Shown piece after piece: positions 1-8,990 of a stretch of DNA of 64,000 bases (positions are counted from its first letter, which is position 1; each line of letters opens with the position of its first letter). The translations under genes were made by a program, and so were the position numbers. The DNA lies in the NCBI GenBank assembly GCA_963731625.1, contig CAVSWH010000021.1:62001-126000 (forward strand), read 5' to 3'. The notes below the pieces were generated by a model, which was not told the origin of the DNA, did not search any database, and saw only the letters and a list, made by a program, of their open reading frames with translations. This DNA comes from PALSA-555 sp963731625. GTDB taxonomy: Bacteria; Actinomycetota; Acidimicrobiia; IMCC26256; PALSA-555.

Positions 1-45
1 TTCCGCGCGCACTGCTGGCGCGCCCGGCGACGGGGCGCATAACCG

Positions 46-906
46 TCACGCGGCCGCGCTGAGCTCCGCGACCTCCCCCGGCGAGAGCCGCAGGGACGCC
101 GCCCCCTGGTTCTCCTCCAGATGGGCCACGGAGCCGGTGCCCGGGATCGGCAGCAGGAACGGCGACCGGGCGAGCAGCCAGGCCAGCGCGACCTGGTGCG
201 GCGTCGCGTCGTGCGCGCTCGCCACCCGGCCGGTCGGCGAGTCGCGGTCGATGCGGCCGGCCTCGATCGGCGCCCACGGCAAGAAGGCGATCGACTCGCT
301 CTCGCAGCGGTCGAGCATCGCCTCGGAGCTGCGGTCGACCCGGCTGTAGCGGTTCTGCACCGACACGATCGGCGTCAGGCGCATCGCCGTGTCGAGCTGC
401 TGCTCGTTCACGTTGCTCAGACCGATGTGGCGGATCTTCCCCTCGTTCTTCAGCTCGACGAGCATCCCGACCGAGTCCTCGAACGGCACCTGCGGGTCCG
501 GGCGATGGAACTGGTAGAGCGGGATCTGGTCGACGCGCAGGCGCTCGAGGCTCCCGTCGCACGCGGCGCGCAGGTGCTGGGGGCGCCCGTCCTGGGGCCA
601 CTGCCCGGGCCCGGTGCGCTGCAGCCCGCCCTTCGTCGCGATCACGAGGTCGTCGGGGTACGGGTGCAGCGCCTCGGCGATGAGGCGCTCGCTCACGAAG
701 GGCCCGTAGGAGTCCGCGGTGTCGATGAAGTTGACCCCGAGGTCGACGGCGCGCCGCAGCACGGCGATCGCCTCGTCGTGGTCGGGCGGGTCACCCCAGA
801 TGCCCGGCCCCGTGATCCGCATCGCGCCGTAGCCGAGCCGGCGCACGGTGAGGTCCCCGCCGACGTCCATCGTGGTGACCGTCTGGTGATCCGTCGAGTC
901 GACCAT
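46..906 (-). CDS. Aldo/keto reductase
   Basis: This 286-residue protein is an NADPH-dependent aldo/keto reductase with a TIM-barrel fold. The catalytic tetrad is visible as D62 and Y67 (IDTADSYG), K92 (ATKGG) and H134 (YQFHRPD). I chose the ATG at 906 because GGAAGG lies about 6 bases upstream in the right place; a longer reading from 948 lacks this. It sits 35 bases downstream of a TetR-family gene on the same strand, so the two are probably one transcript under that repressor. The natural substrate cannot be told from sequence. Confidence 0.9.
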   Translation of the reverse strand: MVDSTDHQTVTTMDVGGDLTVRRLGYGAMRITGPGIWGDPPDHDEAIAVLRRAVDLGVNFIDTADSYGPFVSERLIAEALHPYPDDLVIATKGGLQRTGPGQWPQDGRPQHLRAACDGSLERLRVDQIPLYQFHRPDPQVPFEDSVGMLVELKNEGKIRHIGLSNVNEQQLDTAMRLTPIVSVQNRYSRVDRSSEAMLDRCESESIAFLPWAPIEAGRIDRDSPTGRVASAHDATPHQVALAWLLARSPFLLPIPGTGSVAHLEENQGAASLRLSPGEVAELSAAA

Positions 907-941
907 CGTCGTCCTTCCTCTCCGCGGGCGTGTGACCGTTC

Positions 942-1559
942 CTACCATCCCTCCCGTCGCGCGCCGTCACGGGACGGCGAGGACGACGCCGGGAGGGCGG
1001 CCTGCACTGCGGCGACCGCCGCGACGCCGGCGACGTCGAGCGCCTCGGTGCTCCGGCTGGCGCGGCTCAAGATGAAGGCGCCCTCGAGCACGTTGATGAT
1101 GAGGATCGCCAGCCGGCGGGCCTCCTCGTCGGGGACCCCGTGGGCCGCGACCCGCGCCGCGGCCCGCGTGATCCAGCTCTCGAAGACGTCGGCGGTGGCC
1201 TGGCGGAGCGGCTCGCTGCTGCTCGCCACCTCGAGCGCGACGGTCGCGATCGGGCAGGCGTCGGCGTAGTCGGTCTCGCGGAGCACGGCCGCCGCGCCGG
1301 CGAAGAAGTCGCGGACCCCGTGCACCAGGTCGGGCGCGGCGCCGACGATCGTCTCGAAGAGCTCGAAGTACATCTCGCCCGAGCGGCGGATGACCTCGAC
1401 GCCGAGCTCCTCCTTGCCGCCGGGGAAGAAGTGGTACAGCGACCCGAACGGCGCGTTCGCCGCGGCGACGATCTGCTTCATCCCGGTGCCGGTGAAGCCG
1501 TGCTGGCGGAACAGGTCCGCCGTGACGTCCAAGATCCGGTCCCGCGTGCTGGTGGGCAC
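942..1559 (-). CDS. TetR/AcrR family transcriptional regulator
   Basis: A 205-residue TetR-family regulator. The N-terminal helix-turn-helix, roughly residues 10-55, carries the usual FRQHGFTGTGMKQIV and GSLYHFFPGGKEEL signatures; the rest is an all-helical ligand-binding domain resembling the LmrA/YxaF-like group. The start is taken as GTG 1559, preceded by GAGAGGAG at good spacing; a TTG at 1580 is the alternative. It leads the aldo/keto reductase operon and is divergent from the NTF2-like gene at 1650. A near-palindrome between them is a plausible operator. Confidence 0.9.
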   Translation of the reverse strand: MPTSTRDRILDVTADLFRQHGFTGTGMKQIVAAANAPFGSLYHFFPGGKEELGVEVIRRSGEMYFELFETIVGAAPDLVHGVRDFFAGAAAVLRETDYADACPIATVALEVASSSEPLRQATADVFESWITRAAARVAAHGVPDEEARRLAILIINVLEGAFILSRASRSTEALDVAGVAAVAAVQAALPASSSPSRDGARREGW

Positions 1560-1616
1560 CGCGCGCTCCTCTCGCCCCAATTTGGCCGGGCCGCGTCAGC
1601 CTACCTACCCTCCTCG

Positions 1617-1634
1617 CTAGAGCGATCTATCTAG
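1617..1634. promoter_or_regulatory. Candidate TetR operator
   Basis: CTAGAGCGATCTATCTAG is an 18-base imperfect palindrome; 14 of its 18 positions pair symmetrically around GATC. It lies between the divergent TetR gene and the NTF2-like gene, 3 bases before the ribosome-binding site of the latter. Size and position suit a TetR dimer site; binding is inferred. Confidence 0.45.
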
Positions 1635-1649
1635 TGCGGAGGAGGCCCG

Positions 1650-2105
1650 ATGTACCGCTGGCTGGTGAAGACGAGGGTGCGCCGGGTGATGGCCAGGTCG
1701 CGGGCGGGCGACATGGGGCCGACCCTCGCCTTGTGGGCCGAGGACGGGCACTTCGAGTTCCCCGGCCACAGCTCGTGGGGGGCCGACCTGCACCACCAAG
1801 CCGACCGCGCCGCCTGGTACGCGCGCTTCGCGAGCGTCGGGCTCCAGCTCGAGCCCCGCGAGATCCTCGTGGGCGGGCCGCCGTGGCGGAGCCACGTGTG
1901 CATCCGCTTCACCGACCACGCCGTCGGCGCGGACGGCGAGCCCGTGTACGAGAACGCGGGCGTGCTCTTCGCCACGATGTCGTGGGGCAAGATCCGCTAC
2001 GGCACCGTCTACGAAGACACCGAGAAGGTCGCCGCCTTCGACGACTACCTCGCGGCGCACGAGCGCGAGCTCGCGACGGCGGTGGCGGCGCGCCGGACGG
2101 TGTGA
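1650..2105 (+). CDS. NTF2-like (SnoaL-type) protein
   Basis: A 151-residue protein of the NTF2/SnoaL-like cone fold. The segments LALWAEDGHFEFPGH near the start, the central HVCIRFTDH and the closing YEDTEKVAAFDDYL are typical of the family. It begins at ATG 1650 behind a strong GGAGGAGG site. Members include small isomerases, hydrolases and proteins without catalysis, so no reaction is assigned. It is divergent from the TetR gene and may be part of that regulon. Confidence 0.75.
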   Translation: MYRWLVKTRVRRVMARSRAGDMGPTLALWAEDGHFEFPGHSSWGADLHHQADRAAWYARFASVGLQLEPREILVGGPPWRSHVCIRFTDHAVGADGEPVYENAGVLFATMSWGKIRYGTVYEDTEKVAAFDDYLAAHERELATAVAARRTV

Positions 2106-2179
2106 TCGGGCAGGCCCGGCGAACACCGGGCCGCCGGGCCGGGAAGCGTGGCGAGGAGCGCCGGTACCATCGAGCCCCC

Positions 2180-2911
2180 ATGCCCGAGGCCACGACTGCT
2201 CCTCCCGTCGACGCGCCAGCGTCGGACGACACGACCCCCGCACCCCCCGTGGTGACGCGGCTGGTCCTGGCGCGCCACGCCGTCACCGCGCAGACCGGCC
2301 CGCTGCTGTCGGGACGCAAGCCCGGCATCGCGCTCTCCGAGGAGGGGCGCCGCCAGGCGGACGCGCTCGCCGACCGCCTGGCGCCACTGCCCGTCGCCGC
2401 GGTGTACGCCAGCCCGATCGAGCGCACCACCGAGACCGCCCAGGCGGTCGCGCAGCGCCACCAGCTTGAGGTGCGCGCCCTCGAAGGGGTCCTCGAGGCC
2501 GACTACGGCGAGTGGACCGGCCAGAAGCTCGCCGACCTGGCGAAGACCGACCTCTGGAAGGTGGTGCAGCGCGCCCCGTCGCGGGCCAGCTTCCCGGGAG
2601 GCGAGTCCCTCGCCGCCATGCAGGCCCGGATGGTGCAGGCGCTCGAAGGGGTCGTGGCCGATCATCCCGGGGCGCTCGTCGTGGTCGTGTCCCATGCCGA
2701 CCCGATCAAGGCGGCGATCGCCCACTACACCGGGGTGCACCTCGACCTGTTCCAGCGCATCGTCGTCAACCCGGCGTCGGTGACCGCGTTCGCATTCTCG
2801 GGCGCCGGCGTCGCCCTGCTGAAGTGCAACGACACCGGCACACTCGACGACCTGCGCCCGCCCCCGCCCAAGGAAGGGGACCAGGAGAAGGAGAAGGAGG
2901 AGGCGTCGTGA
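2180..2911 (+). CDS. Histidine phosphatase family protein (MSMEG_4193-type phosphomutase)
   Basis: A 243-residue histidine phosphatase/phosphoglycerate-mutase-like protein. The phosphohistidine motif reads LARHA (R32, H33), followed by the general acid region LEADYGEWTG and the second catalytic histidine in VVSHADPIKA. A proline/threonine-rich N-terminal extension and a charged KEGDQEKEKEE tail flank the domain. The ATG at 2180 follows a TACCAT -10-like hexamer by 9 bases and lacks a ribosome-binding site, so it may be leaderless. It heads a conserved actinobacterial trio with DUF3090 and SCO1664-family genes; its stop overlaps the next start as GTGA. Confidence 0.9.
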   Translation: MPEATTAPPVDAPASDDTTPAPPVVTRLVLARHAVTAQTGPLLSGRKPGIALSEEGRRQADALADRLAPLPVAAVYASPIERTTETAQAVAQRHQLEVRALEGVLEADYGEWTGQKLADLAKTDLWKVVQRAPSRASFPGGESLAAMQARMVQALEGVVADHPGALVVVVSHADPIKAAIAHYTGVHLDLFQRIVVNPASVTAFAFSGAGVALLKCNDTGTLDDLRPPPPKEGDQEKEKEEAS

Positions 2912-3450
2912 GCCCCGACCCGATCGAGCTCGACTCCGTCGACGGGCTGAGCACCGGCGCGGTGGGCGAGCCCGGGCAGCGCGTGTTCTATCTGCAGGCC
3001 CGCAAGGAGACGGCGCAGCTCACCGTGCTCGTCGAGAAGGAGCAGGTCGCGCTGCTCGCCTCGGAGGCGGTGGCGTTCCTGGACCGCCTCGCCGACGAGT
3101 ACCCCGAGGACGGGCTCGCCCTGCCCGACGCCGACGCGGACCTGCACGAGCCGACGGTCCCGCTCTTCCGCGCCCGCCTCATCGGGCTCGGCTTCGACCC
3201 TGAGCGCGAGCTCGTCCTCATCGAGCTGCGCGAGCGCTCCGCCGACGAGGAGGACGACGAGGACGAGGAGCGCCCCGTCGCGGGTGCGGACGACGAGGAC
3301 GGCTTCATCGCCCGGGTCTACGCGACCCGACCGCAAGTGCGGGCCCTGGCCGCGCGGGGCGCGTCGGTCGTCGCCGCCGGCCGCCCGCCGTGCCCGCTGT
3401 GCGACCAGCCGATGGACCCTGCCGGCCACCGGTGCCCCCGCTGGAACTGA
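2908..3450 (+). CDS. DUF3090 family protein
   Basis: A 180-residue DUF3090 protein of unknown function, recognisable from the order of motifs and from its neighbours. The C-terminus holds CPLCDQPMDPAGHRCPRWN, which looks like a small zinc-binding end. A strongly acidic stretch (DEEDDEDEE) precedes the last domain. Translation starts at GTG 2908 overlapping the previous stop, and its end overlaps the next gene by 19 bases, so all three genes are coupled. Confidence 0.9.
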   Translation: MSPDPIELDSVDGLSTGAVGEPGQRVFYLQARKETAQLTVLVEKEQVALLASEAVAFLDRLADEYPEDGLALPDADADLHEPTVPLFRARLIGLGFDPERELVLIELRERSADEEDDEDEERPVAGADDEDGFIARVYATRPQVRALAARGASVVAAGRPPCPLCDQPMDPAGHRCPRWN

Positions 3451-4166
3451 GCGGCGACGAGGTCGCCGAGGTCCTGACCCGCGGCGGCCTCGAGGTGGCC
3501 GGCCGTCTGCGGTACTCGTCGAACAACGCGCTCCTCGTCACGGCCCGCGCCGCGGGCGTCGAGGTGCCGGCCGTCTACAAGCCGGTGCGGGGCGAGCGGC
3601 CGCTCTGGGACTTCCCGGACGGGACGCTCTCGCACCGGGAGGTCGCGGCGTACGAGGTGTCCCACGCGCTCGGCTGGGGCGTCGTCCCGGTCACGGTGCT
3701 GCGCCCCGACGGCCCCGCCGGCGAGGGGGCGCTGCAGCGCTTCGTCGAGCACGATCCCGAGGAGCACTACTTCACGCTGCTGCCCGACCACGAGGACCGG
3801 TTCCGCCAGTTCGCGGCGTTCGACGTGCTCGTGAACAACGCCGACCGCAAGGGCGGCCACTGCCTCCACGACCTGGCGAACGACGTGATCCTCGGCATCG
3901 ACCACGGCTTGACGTTCCACCGGCTCTGGAAGCTGCGCACCGTCGTGTGGGACTTCGGTGGGGAGGTCGTGGCGCCGGCGCTGCTCGACGACGTGTGCCG
4001 GGTGAGCGCCGAGGCGCTCGACGGGCCGCTCGCCGACCGGCTGGACGGGCTCCTCGACCCGCCCGAGGTCGCGGCGCTCGCCGTGCGGGGCGAGGACCTG
4101 GCCCGGCAGCGACGCTTCCCCGAGCCCGACGCCGGGTACCACTCGGTGCCCTGGCCGCTCGTCTAA
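3432..4166 (+). CDS. SCO1664 family protein (PI3/4-kinase-like fold)
   Basis: A 244-residue member of the SCO1664 family, which is distantly related to phosphatidylinositol 3/4-kinase-like folds. Kinase-like landmarks are YKPVRGERPLWDFPDGTL near the front, the FDVLVNNADRKGGHCL catalytic-loop-like segment and LGIDHGLTFH. The GTG at 3432 lies inside the end of the DUF3090 gene, implying coupled translation. The biological substrate is not known to me; the tight three-gene arrangement says the products work together. Confidence 0.85.
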   Translation: MPPLELSGDEVAEVLTRGGLEVAGRLRYSSNNALLVTARAAGVEVPAVYKPVRGERPLWDFPDGTLSHREVAAYEVSHALGWGVVPVTVLRPDGPAGEGALQRFVEHDPEEHYFTLLPDHEDRFRQFAAFDVLVNNADRKGGHCLHDLANDVILGIDHGLTFHRLWKLRTVVWDFGGEVVAPALLDDVCRVSAEALDGPLADRLDGLLDPPEVAALAVRGEDLARQRRFPEPDAGYHSVPWPLV

Positions 4167-4173
4167 CGGCCGG

Positions 4174-5673
4174 TCAGCCGGGGCGCCGTTCGTACACGGC
4201 GATGCCGTTGATCGACGTGTCGTAGCGGTACTCGCTCGCCACGATCTCCTGGAGGCGCGGGAACCGGCTGATCGGCGTGTACTCGGCGCCCCGAATGTCG
4301 GCGGGCGCGGTGTCGGCGATGAAGCGCGGTGGGTGCGCGGCGAGGTCCTCGTAGAACCAGTCCCAGATCAGGGTGCTCGACCGCTCCGGGTCCGCGTCGA
4401 AGGCCGGCCGGCCCGGGAGGCTGTCGGTGAGCGTCGAGGTGGTGATGAAGCGGGTCGCGGGCCGCAGGTTCGAGGCCCAGTAGATCTCCGGGACGCTGCC
4501 CCACACGAGGACCCGGTCGTTCTTCTTGGCGTGGGTGGCGAGGAACTTGCTCACCGACTGGTACGCGGGCTCGCTGCCGTACGGCGACATGAAGTAGCCG
4601 GCCGCGGAGAAGGCCACGGCGGCGATCGCCGCGAAGCTGAGCGTGACGGCGCCGATGCGGCGCGCCGAGCGGGCGAGCGACCCGGCCGTCAGGAGGCACA
4701 GCGGCGGCACGAGCTGGATGTAGTAGTGCCCGAAGAACCGCAGCCCGATGGCGACCGAGACCGCGGCCGAGATCAACCAGAGCCACAGGTCGATGTCCGT
4801 GCCGCCGTCGCGGGTGCGCTGAAAGCGCGCCGACCACGCCTCGGGGAGGCGCCAGACGATCGGGAGGTTGCACGCCACCCACGCCAACGTCATGAGCACG
4901 AACGCCGACGCGACGTAGAGCGACGCCGTCCCGACGCTCACGTAGGAGCCGTTGCCGAGCACCGTCCAGTAGAGGAGCTGGCCGGGTCCGAGCGCGAAGG
5001 CCACGAGCCCGAGGGGGATCGCGAAGCCGAGCGCGGCGCGGCCGAGGCCCTTCCGGCCGTGCGCCTTCCACACCAGGTAGGCGACGGGCAGCAGCGTGGC
5101 GGCGCCCGTCTGCTTCGCCAGGGTGGCGACCGCGACCGCGACGCCCGAGGACCCCGATTTCCCGCGGCGCGCGAGGAGGACCGCGGCGGTCATCGCCGGG
5201 AGCATGAACACCTCGAAGTTGGCCGCCTGGCCGTCCTGGGGCGCGAAGGCGACCATCGCAAAGACACAGAGGAGCCCGGCGATCCACCCGGCTCGGCGTC
5301 CCCATCGCCGGCGCGCTTCGCAGGCGAGCAGCCAGGCGGTGAACGCGATCGCGAGCATGGCGACGAGGCGCACCGTCCACAGGGCGGTCGAGCCGAAGAA
5401 CTCGAACGACGCGGCGTAGACGTACGGGACGAGCGGCGGCTTGCGGTCGGCGGCCTCCCGGTAGAGGTTCCCGCCGGCGCGGATCACGTGCGCCTGGGTG
5501 GCGAGGTAGGTCTCGTCCGAGTTGAAGACGTCGACAAAGAACCCGGGCAGTCGCAGCGCCACCGTGAGCAGCAGCAGCACGGCGAAGAGCCGCCACCCGT
5601 TGCGTCGGGAACGGGGCGGCGCCTCGGGGGCGATCGTCGTCGGCTCGCGGAGAGCCAGAGCCGAGGGCGGCAT
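4174..5673 (-). CDS. GT39-like membrane glycosyltransferase
   Basis: A 499-residue integral membrane protein with about ten to twelve hydrophobic helices, of the ArnT/PMT-like GT-C superfamily (glycosyltransferase family 39). After the first helix comes FNSDETY, the acidic loop motif expected for the metal or sugar-lipid site. Such enzymes move a sugar from a polyprenyl-phosphate donor to a lipid or protein outside the membrane. The C-terminal 120 residues form a soluble domain. It converges with the SCO1664 gene with only 7 bases between the stops. Donor and acceptor are unknown. Confidence 0.8.
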   Translation of the reverse strand: MPPSALALREPTTIAPEAPPRSRRNGWRLFAVLLLLTVALRLPGFFVDVFNSDETYLATQAHVIRAGGNLYREAADRKPPLVPYVYAASFEFFGSTALWTVRLVAMLAIAFTAWLLACEARRRWGRRAGWIAGLLCVFAMVAFAPQDGQAANFEVFMLPAMTAAVLLARRGKSGSSGVAVAVATLAKQTGAATLLPVAYLVWKAHGRKGLGRAALGFAIPLGLVAFALGPGQLLYWTVLGNGSYVSVGTASLYVASAFVLMTLAWVACNLPIVWRLPEAWSARFQRTRDGGTDIDLWLWLISAAVSVAIGLRFFGHYYIQLVPPLCLLTAGSLARSARRIGAVTLSFAAIAAVAFSAAGYFMSPYGSEPAYQSVSKFLATHAKKNDRVLVWGSVPEIYWASNLRPATRFITTSTLTDSLPGRPAFDADPERSSTLIWDWFYEDLAAHPPRFIADTAPADIRGAEYTPISRFPRLQEIVASEYRYDTSINGIAVYERRPG

Positions 5674-5750
5674 TCAGACATTTTGGCCGGTGCGGCCACG
5701 CAGCGGCGAGCGGGCACCAGCCGGGAGCGACGAGGCCCCCGGGGCGGCGC

Positions 5751-7436
5751 CTACGCCGGAGCGAGCGCGTCGTCGAGGTACTGGTCCCGGCAGCGAGACC
5801 GCTGCAGCTTGCCCGACGAGGTCTTGGGCAGGCTGCCGGCCTGCACCAGCACCACCTCGAGCGGCGGGACGCCCACGGCGTCGCAGACCCGGTCCACCAC
5901 GGCATCGTGGAGCGTGTCCGCGTCGTCGATACGGGTCTCGGCGACGACGACGATCCCCTCCTTGCCCCGCCGGCCGGGCATCCCGAAGGCGACGACGTTG
6001 CCGGGCCGGACCCCATCGACGCCGGCCGCGGCCCGCTCGATCTCCTCGGGGAAGACGTTGCGACCCCCGATGATGATGACGTCCTTGAGGCGCCCGCAGA
6101 CGACCACCTCGCCGTCGACGAGGTACCCGAGGTCGCCGGTGCGCAGCCAGTCGTCGTGACGACTGGCTGCGCTGACCTCGGGCCGCCGGTAGTAGCCGGG
6201 CGTGACGGACGCGCCCCGCACCTCGAGCTCACCGACCTCGCGCTCGCGGCGCGCCGCGCCCGTGCCGGGGTCGCACACCCGCACGTCGAGGCCGCGCAGC
6301 GGCCGGCCGAGGCGGGCGAGGCGCGTGCTCGGCCGGCCGGGCGCGGGGTCGGCGTAGCGCTGGCGCTCGAGCGCGTCACGGTCGACCTCGTCGACGGCCA
6401 TCCCATGACCCGGCTCGGGGAACGAGATCGCCAGGGTGGCCTCGGCCATCCCGTACACGCAGAGCGCGCTGCGCGGGTCGAGGCCGTGGGGCGCGCCGGC
6501 GGCGAGGAACCGGTCGACCGCGTCCGGGTCGATCGGCTCGGCCCCGTTCAGGCCGAGGCGCCACGACGACAGGTCCAGCCCGTCGAGGCGGCGCAGCGCC
6601 CGGGCGGCGAGCGCGTACCCGAAGTTCGGCGCGCACGTGACAGTGCCCCGGTACTCGGACATCCAGCGCAGCCAGTCGCCGGGCGCGGCGAGGAAGTCGG
6701 TCGGCGCGGCGAGCACGAGGTCGAAGCCGATGAGCATCGGCGTCATCAGCAGCCCGATGAGCCCCATGTCGTGGTACAGCGGCAGCCAGGACACGCCTCG
6801 GTCCTCGTTGGTGAGCCCGGCCGCCTCGACGATCGCGTCGATGTTGTGCACGAGGTTCTCGTGCGGCAGCATCACGCCCTTCGGGTCCGCGGTCGAGCCG
6901 CTCGTGAACTGGAGCAGCGCGAGGGCGCCCGGGTCGTCGGGCGGCCGCTCCCAGCGGCGCGCGTCGCCCCCGAGCACGTCGAGGGTGACGACGGGTGGGT
7001 CGCCGGGCTCGGCATGCAGGAACGCCGCGAGCTCGGCGTCGACGATCACGAGGCGGATGTCCGCGTGGCGGATCCGCTCTCGGGTCTGGGCGACGAACTC
7101 TTCGACGGAGCCGAGCCGGAGGGGCAGCGGCAGGCAGACGAGGGTCGCGCCGGCCAGCCACACGGCCTGGATCGCGGTGACGAGCGGGCGAGAGGTGGCG
7201 CCGAGCACCCCGACGTGGTCCCCGGGCGCGACGCCCCGGGCCTGCAGCGCCGCCGCGGTCGCTTGCGCGTCCTCGTGGAGGCGCCCCCAGGGCACGACGT
7301 CGGGCTCGCCACCGGCCGCGGAGCCGACGAACGTGAGGGCGGCGGACGACCCGGCGGAGCGCTCCAGGCGCGAGAGGACGGTCGTCACATCGGATCGGAC
7401 CCGGGCATCTGAGGCCGGGTTACCCCTCTCCCCCAT
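5751..7436 (-). CDS. Fatty-acyl-AMP ligase / acyl-CoA synthetase
   Basis: A 561-residue ANL-superfamily adenylating enzyme. The P-loop reads LLQFTSGSTADPKGVML; SWLPLYHDMGLIG and YGMAEATLA match fatty-acyl-AMP ligases more closely than CoA ligases; RTGDLGYLVDGEVVVCGR and KTSSGKLQRSRCR mark the C-terminal subdomain and the catalytic lysine. It would activate a fatty acid with ATP, usually to load a carrier protein. The ATG at 7436 overlaps the end of the preceding small gene by 17 bases, so translation is probably coupled. No polyketide synthase or carrier protein lies nearby. Confidence 0.85.
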   Translation of the reverse strand: MGERGNPASDARVRSDVTTVLSRLERSAGSSAALTFVGSAAGGEPDVVPWGRLHEDAQATAAALQARGVAPGDHVGVLGATSRPLVTAIQAVWLAGATLVCLPLPLRLGSVEEFVAQTRERIRHADIRLVIVDAELAAFLHAEPGDPPVVTLDVLGGDARRWERPPDDPGALALLQFTSGSTADPKGVMLPHENLVHNIDAIVEAAGLTNEDRGVSWLPLYHDMGLIGLLMTPMLIGFDLVLAAPTDFLAAPGDWLRWMSEYRGTVTCAPNFGYALAARALRRLDGLDLSSWRLGLNGAEPIDPDAVDRFLAAGAPHGLDPRSALCVYGMAEATLAISFPEPGHGMAVDEVDRDALERQRYADPAPGRPSTRLARLGRPLRGLDVRVCDPGTGAARREREVGELEVRGASVTPGYYRRPEVSAASRHDDWLRTGDLGYLVDGEVVVCGRLKDVIIIGGRNVFPEEIERAAAGVDGVRPGNVVAFGMPGRRGKEGIVVVAETRIDDADTLHDAVVDRVCDAVGVPPLEVVLVQAGSLPKTSSGKLQRSRCRDQYLDDALAPA

Positions 7437-7764
7437 CGTCAGAGGGTGGCATGGGACCAGACGGAAGCGCCACCGCCGCGGCGGGATCGTGGAAGAACCG
7501 GGAGCGGGGCAGGACCTCGTCGGCACCGTCGGCCCGGGCCGCGGCGAGCGCGGCGTCGTCGACGTGGGCGCCGTAGGCGACGATCCGGGCGCCGGGCCAG
7601 GTGGCGCGCAGCGGGGCGACGTCGGCGGCGTGGCGGGCGAGGTCGACGATGATGACGTCGGCGGCCGCGACGGCCGTCCGGTCTCGGCACACCGCGGCGT
7701 CGGGCAGCGCCGCGGCGATCCGGGACCGATCGAGGAGGTCGTCGACGAGCGCGGCGACGCGCAC
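7420..7764 (-). CDS. Receiver-like small protein
   Basis: A 114-residue protein whose alternation of strands and helices resembles a CheY-like receiver: an acidic pair near the start (VDDLLDRSR, D8/D9), a central strand ending in an aspartate (ADVIIVDL, D41), and ADEVLPRSR where a receiver usually carries its conserved lysine. No output domain follows. The start is GTG 7764, 5 bases after the stop of the FrhB-like gene, and the end overlaps the acyl-AMP ligase start. I do not recognise a specific family, so the regulatory reading is tentative. Confidence 0.6.
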   Translation of the reverse strand: MRVAALVDDLLDRSRIAAALPDAAVCRDRTAVAAADVIIVDLARHAADVAPLRATWPGARIVAYGAHVDDAALAAARADGADEVLPRSRFFHDPAAAVALPSGPMPPSDDGGEG

Positions 7765-7769
7765 GTCGC

Positions 7770-8891
7770 TCAGGCGCCGACGAGGCGGGGCGCGTCGACG
7801 AACGCCGTGTCGGGCCAGCGGGACCGCTGCTTGCGGGCGAGCTTGTGGAGCAGCTCGATGGCGCCCGGGTCGTCGTCGCCCGGCCGGACGTCGATCCAGC
7901 CTTCGGCGAGCATGCCGTCCATCACCTCGCGGCCGGCCTCGGTCCGCACGATCGTGAGTGTCCAGTCGTTGAACGCGCCGATCCCACCCGTCGAGATGTC
8001 GGCGTGCTCGGCCGCGAAGTCGGGGCACTGTTTGCAGCCCTCGCGCGTCCAGGCGTGGCACTCCTTGAGCGGCACCTCGTGGTAGGCGCCGTCGTGCATC
8101 CAGATCTGGAGGCGGCCTTTGATGTTCATCTTCTTGATGTCCGCGCGCTTGAGCCCGTACTTGGCGTCGAGGAGCTCGTCGAAGATGGCGTCGTCGAACG
8201 TCTTGGAGCAGAGCAGCCCGATGTTGAGGCTCAGGCGGCGCGCGACCTTCCCGGCGCGCCGCTGCTTCATGACCGGCGGCACCGAGCTCTGACAGGACAT
8301 CCCGACGAGCGCGATCCGCTCGTGGCCGGCCTCGACCGCGTCGACGTACGCGAGCGTGTTTGCCGAGTAGGTGTACCGGCTGCCGGCCGAGGCGATGATG
8401 TCGTCCTTCGTCCGCGCGACGCCGGGGATGGCCTTCCACGTCGAGCCGTCACCCTCGAGGTAGGAGACGAGCGCGGCGTCGATCACGTCGTGCTCGAGGC
8501 AGTAGAGGAGGATGGCGGACACGAGCCCGCCGTCCTGGCCGACCTCGGCGAGGACGGGGTCCGTGGCCCGCGCCAGGACGATGTCGGCGCTGACCCCGGC
8601 GACCTCGTCGGCCTCGCGGGTCCGCCCGAACAAGAAGTCGTCGATCTCGGGCTCCCACGCCCGGAAGCGGGGACACGCGCGCGTGCAGCTCGTGCAGCCC
8701 TTCTGGCCGTGCGAGCAGTCCTCCGGCCCGAACCCCTCTTCGGTCTGGAACGGCCGGTAGACGCCGGCGTCGTCGCGGTAGCCGAGCACGTCGTGGGGGC
8801 ACGCGATGACGCAGCCCGCGCACCCGGTGCAGAGCCCGCTCGTCACGACCTCTTCATAGAGGTGCTTCCACTGCAGCTTCTCCGGCGGCAT
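7770..8891 (-). CDS. Coenzyme F420 hydrogenase/dehydrogenase beta-subunit family protein
   Basis: A 373-residue FrhB/FdhB-like iron-sulfur flavoprotein. Near the N-terminus CTGCAGCVIACP and CTSCTRACP supply cysteines for two [4Fe-4S] clusters; the FrhB core follows, with GGLVSAILLYCLE, the CQSS segment and a later cysteine group CHAWTREGCKQCP. Relatives move electrons between F420H2, flavin and iron-sulfur carriers. The ATG at 8891 is preceded at 6 bases by CAGACT and has no ribosome-binding site, suggesting a leaderless start. It is divergent from metF, with 99 bases between the starts. Confidence 0.85.
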   Translation of the reverse strand: MPPEKLQWKHLYEEVVTSGLCTGCAGCVIACPHDVLGYRDDAGVYRPFQTEEGFGPEDCSHGQKGCTSCTRACPRFRAWEPEIDDFLFGRTREADEVAGVSADIVLARATDPVLAEVGQDGGLVSAILLYCLEHDVIDAALVSYLEGDGSTWKAIPGVARTKDDIIASAGSRYTYSANTLAYVDAVEAGHERIALVGMSCQSSVPPVMKQRRAGKVARRLSLNIGLLCSKTFDDAIFDELLDAKYGLKRADIKKMNIKGRLQIWMHDGAYHEVPLKECHAWTREGCKQCPDFAAEHADISTGGIGAFNDWTLTIVRTEAGREVMDGMLAEGWIDVRPGDDDPGAIELLHKLARKQRSRWPDTAFVDAPRLVGA

Positions 8892-8990
8892 CGGGTCAGT
8901 CTGGCACGCCGGCACGCGACCCGACCGAGGCGAACGTGGACCGGGACGGCGCGCCTACGCTTTCGGGTTCCGCGAGACGAGCAGGTCGAC

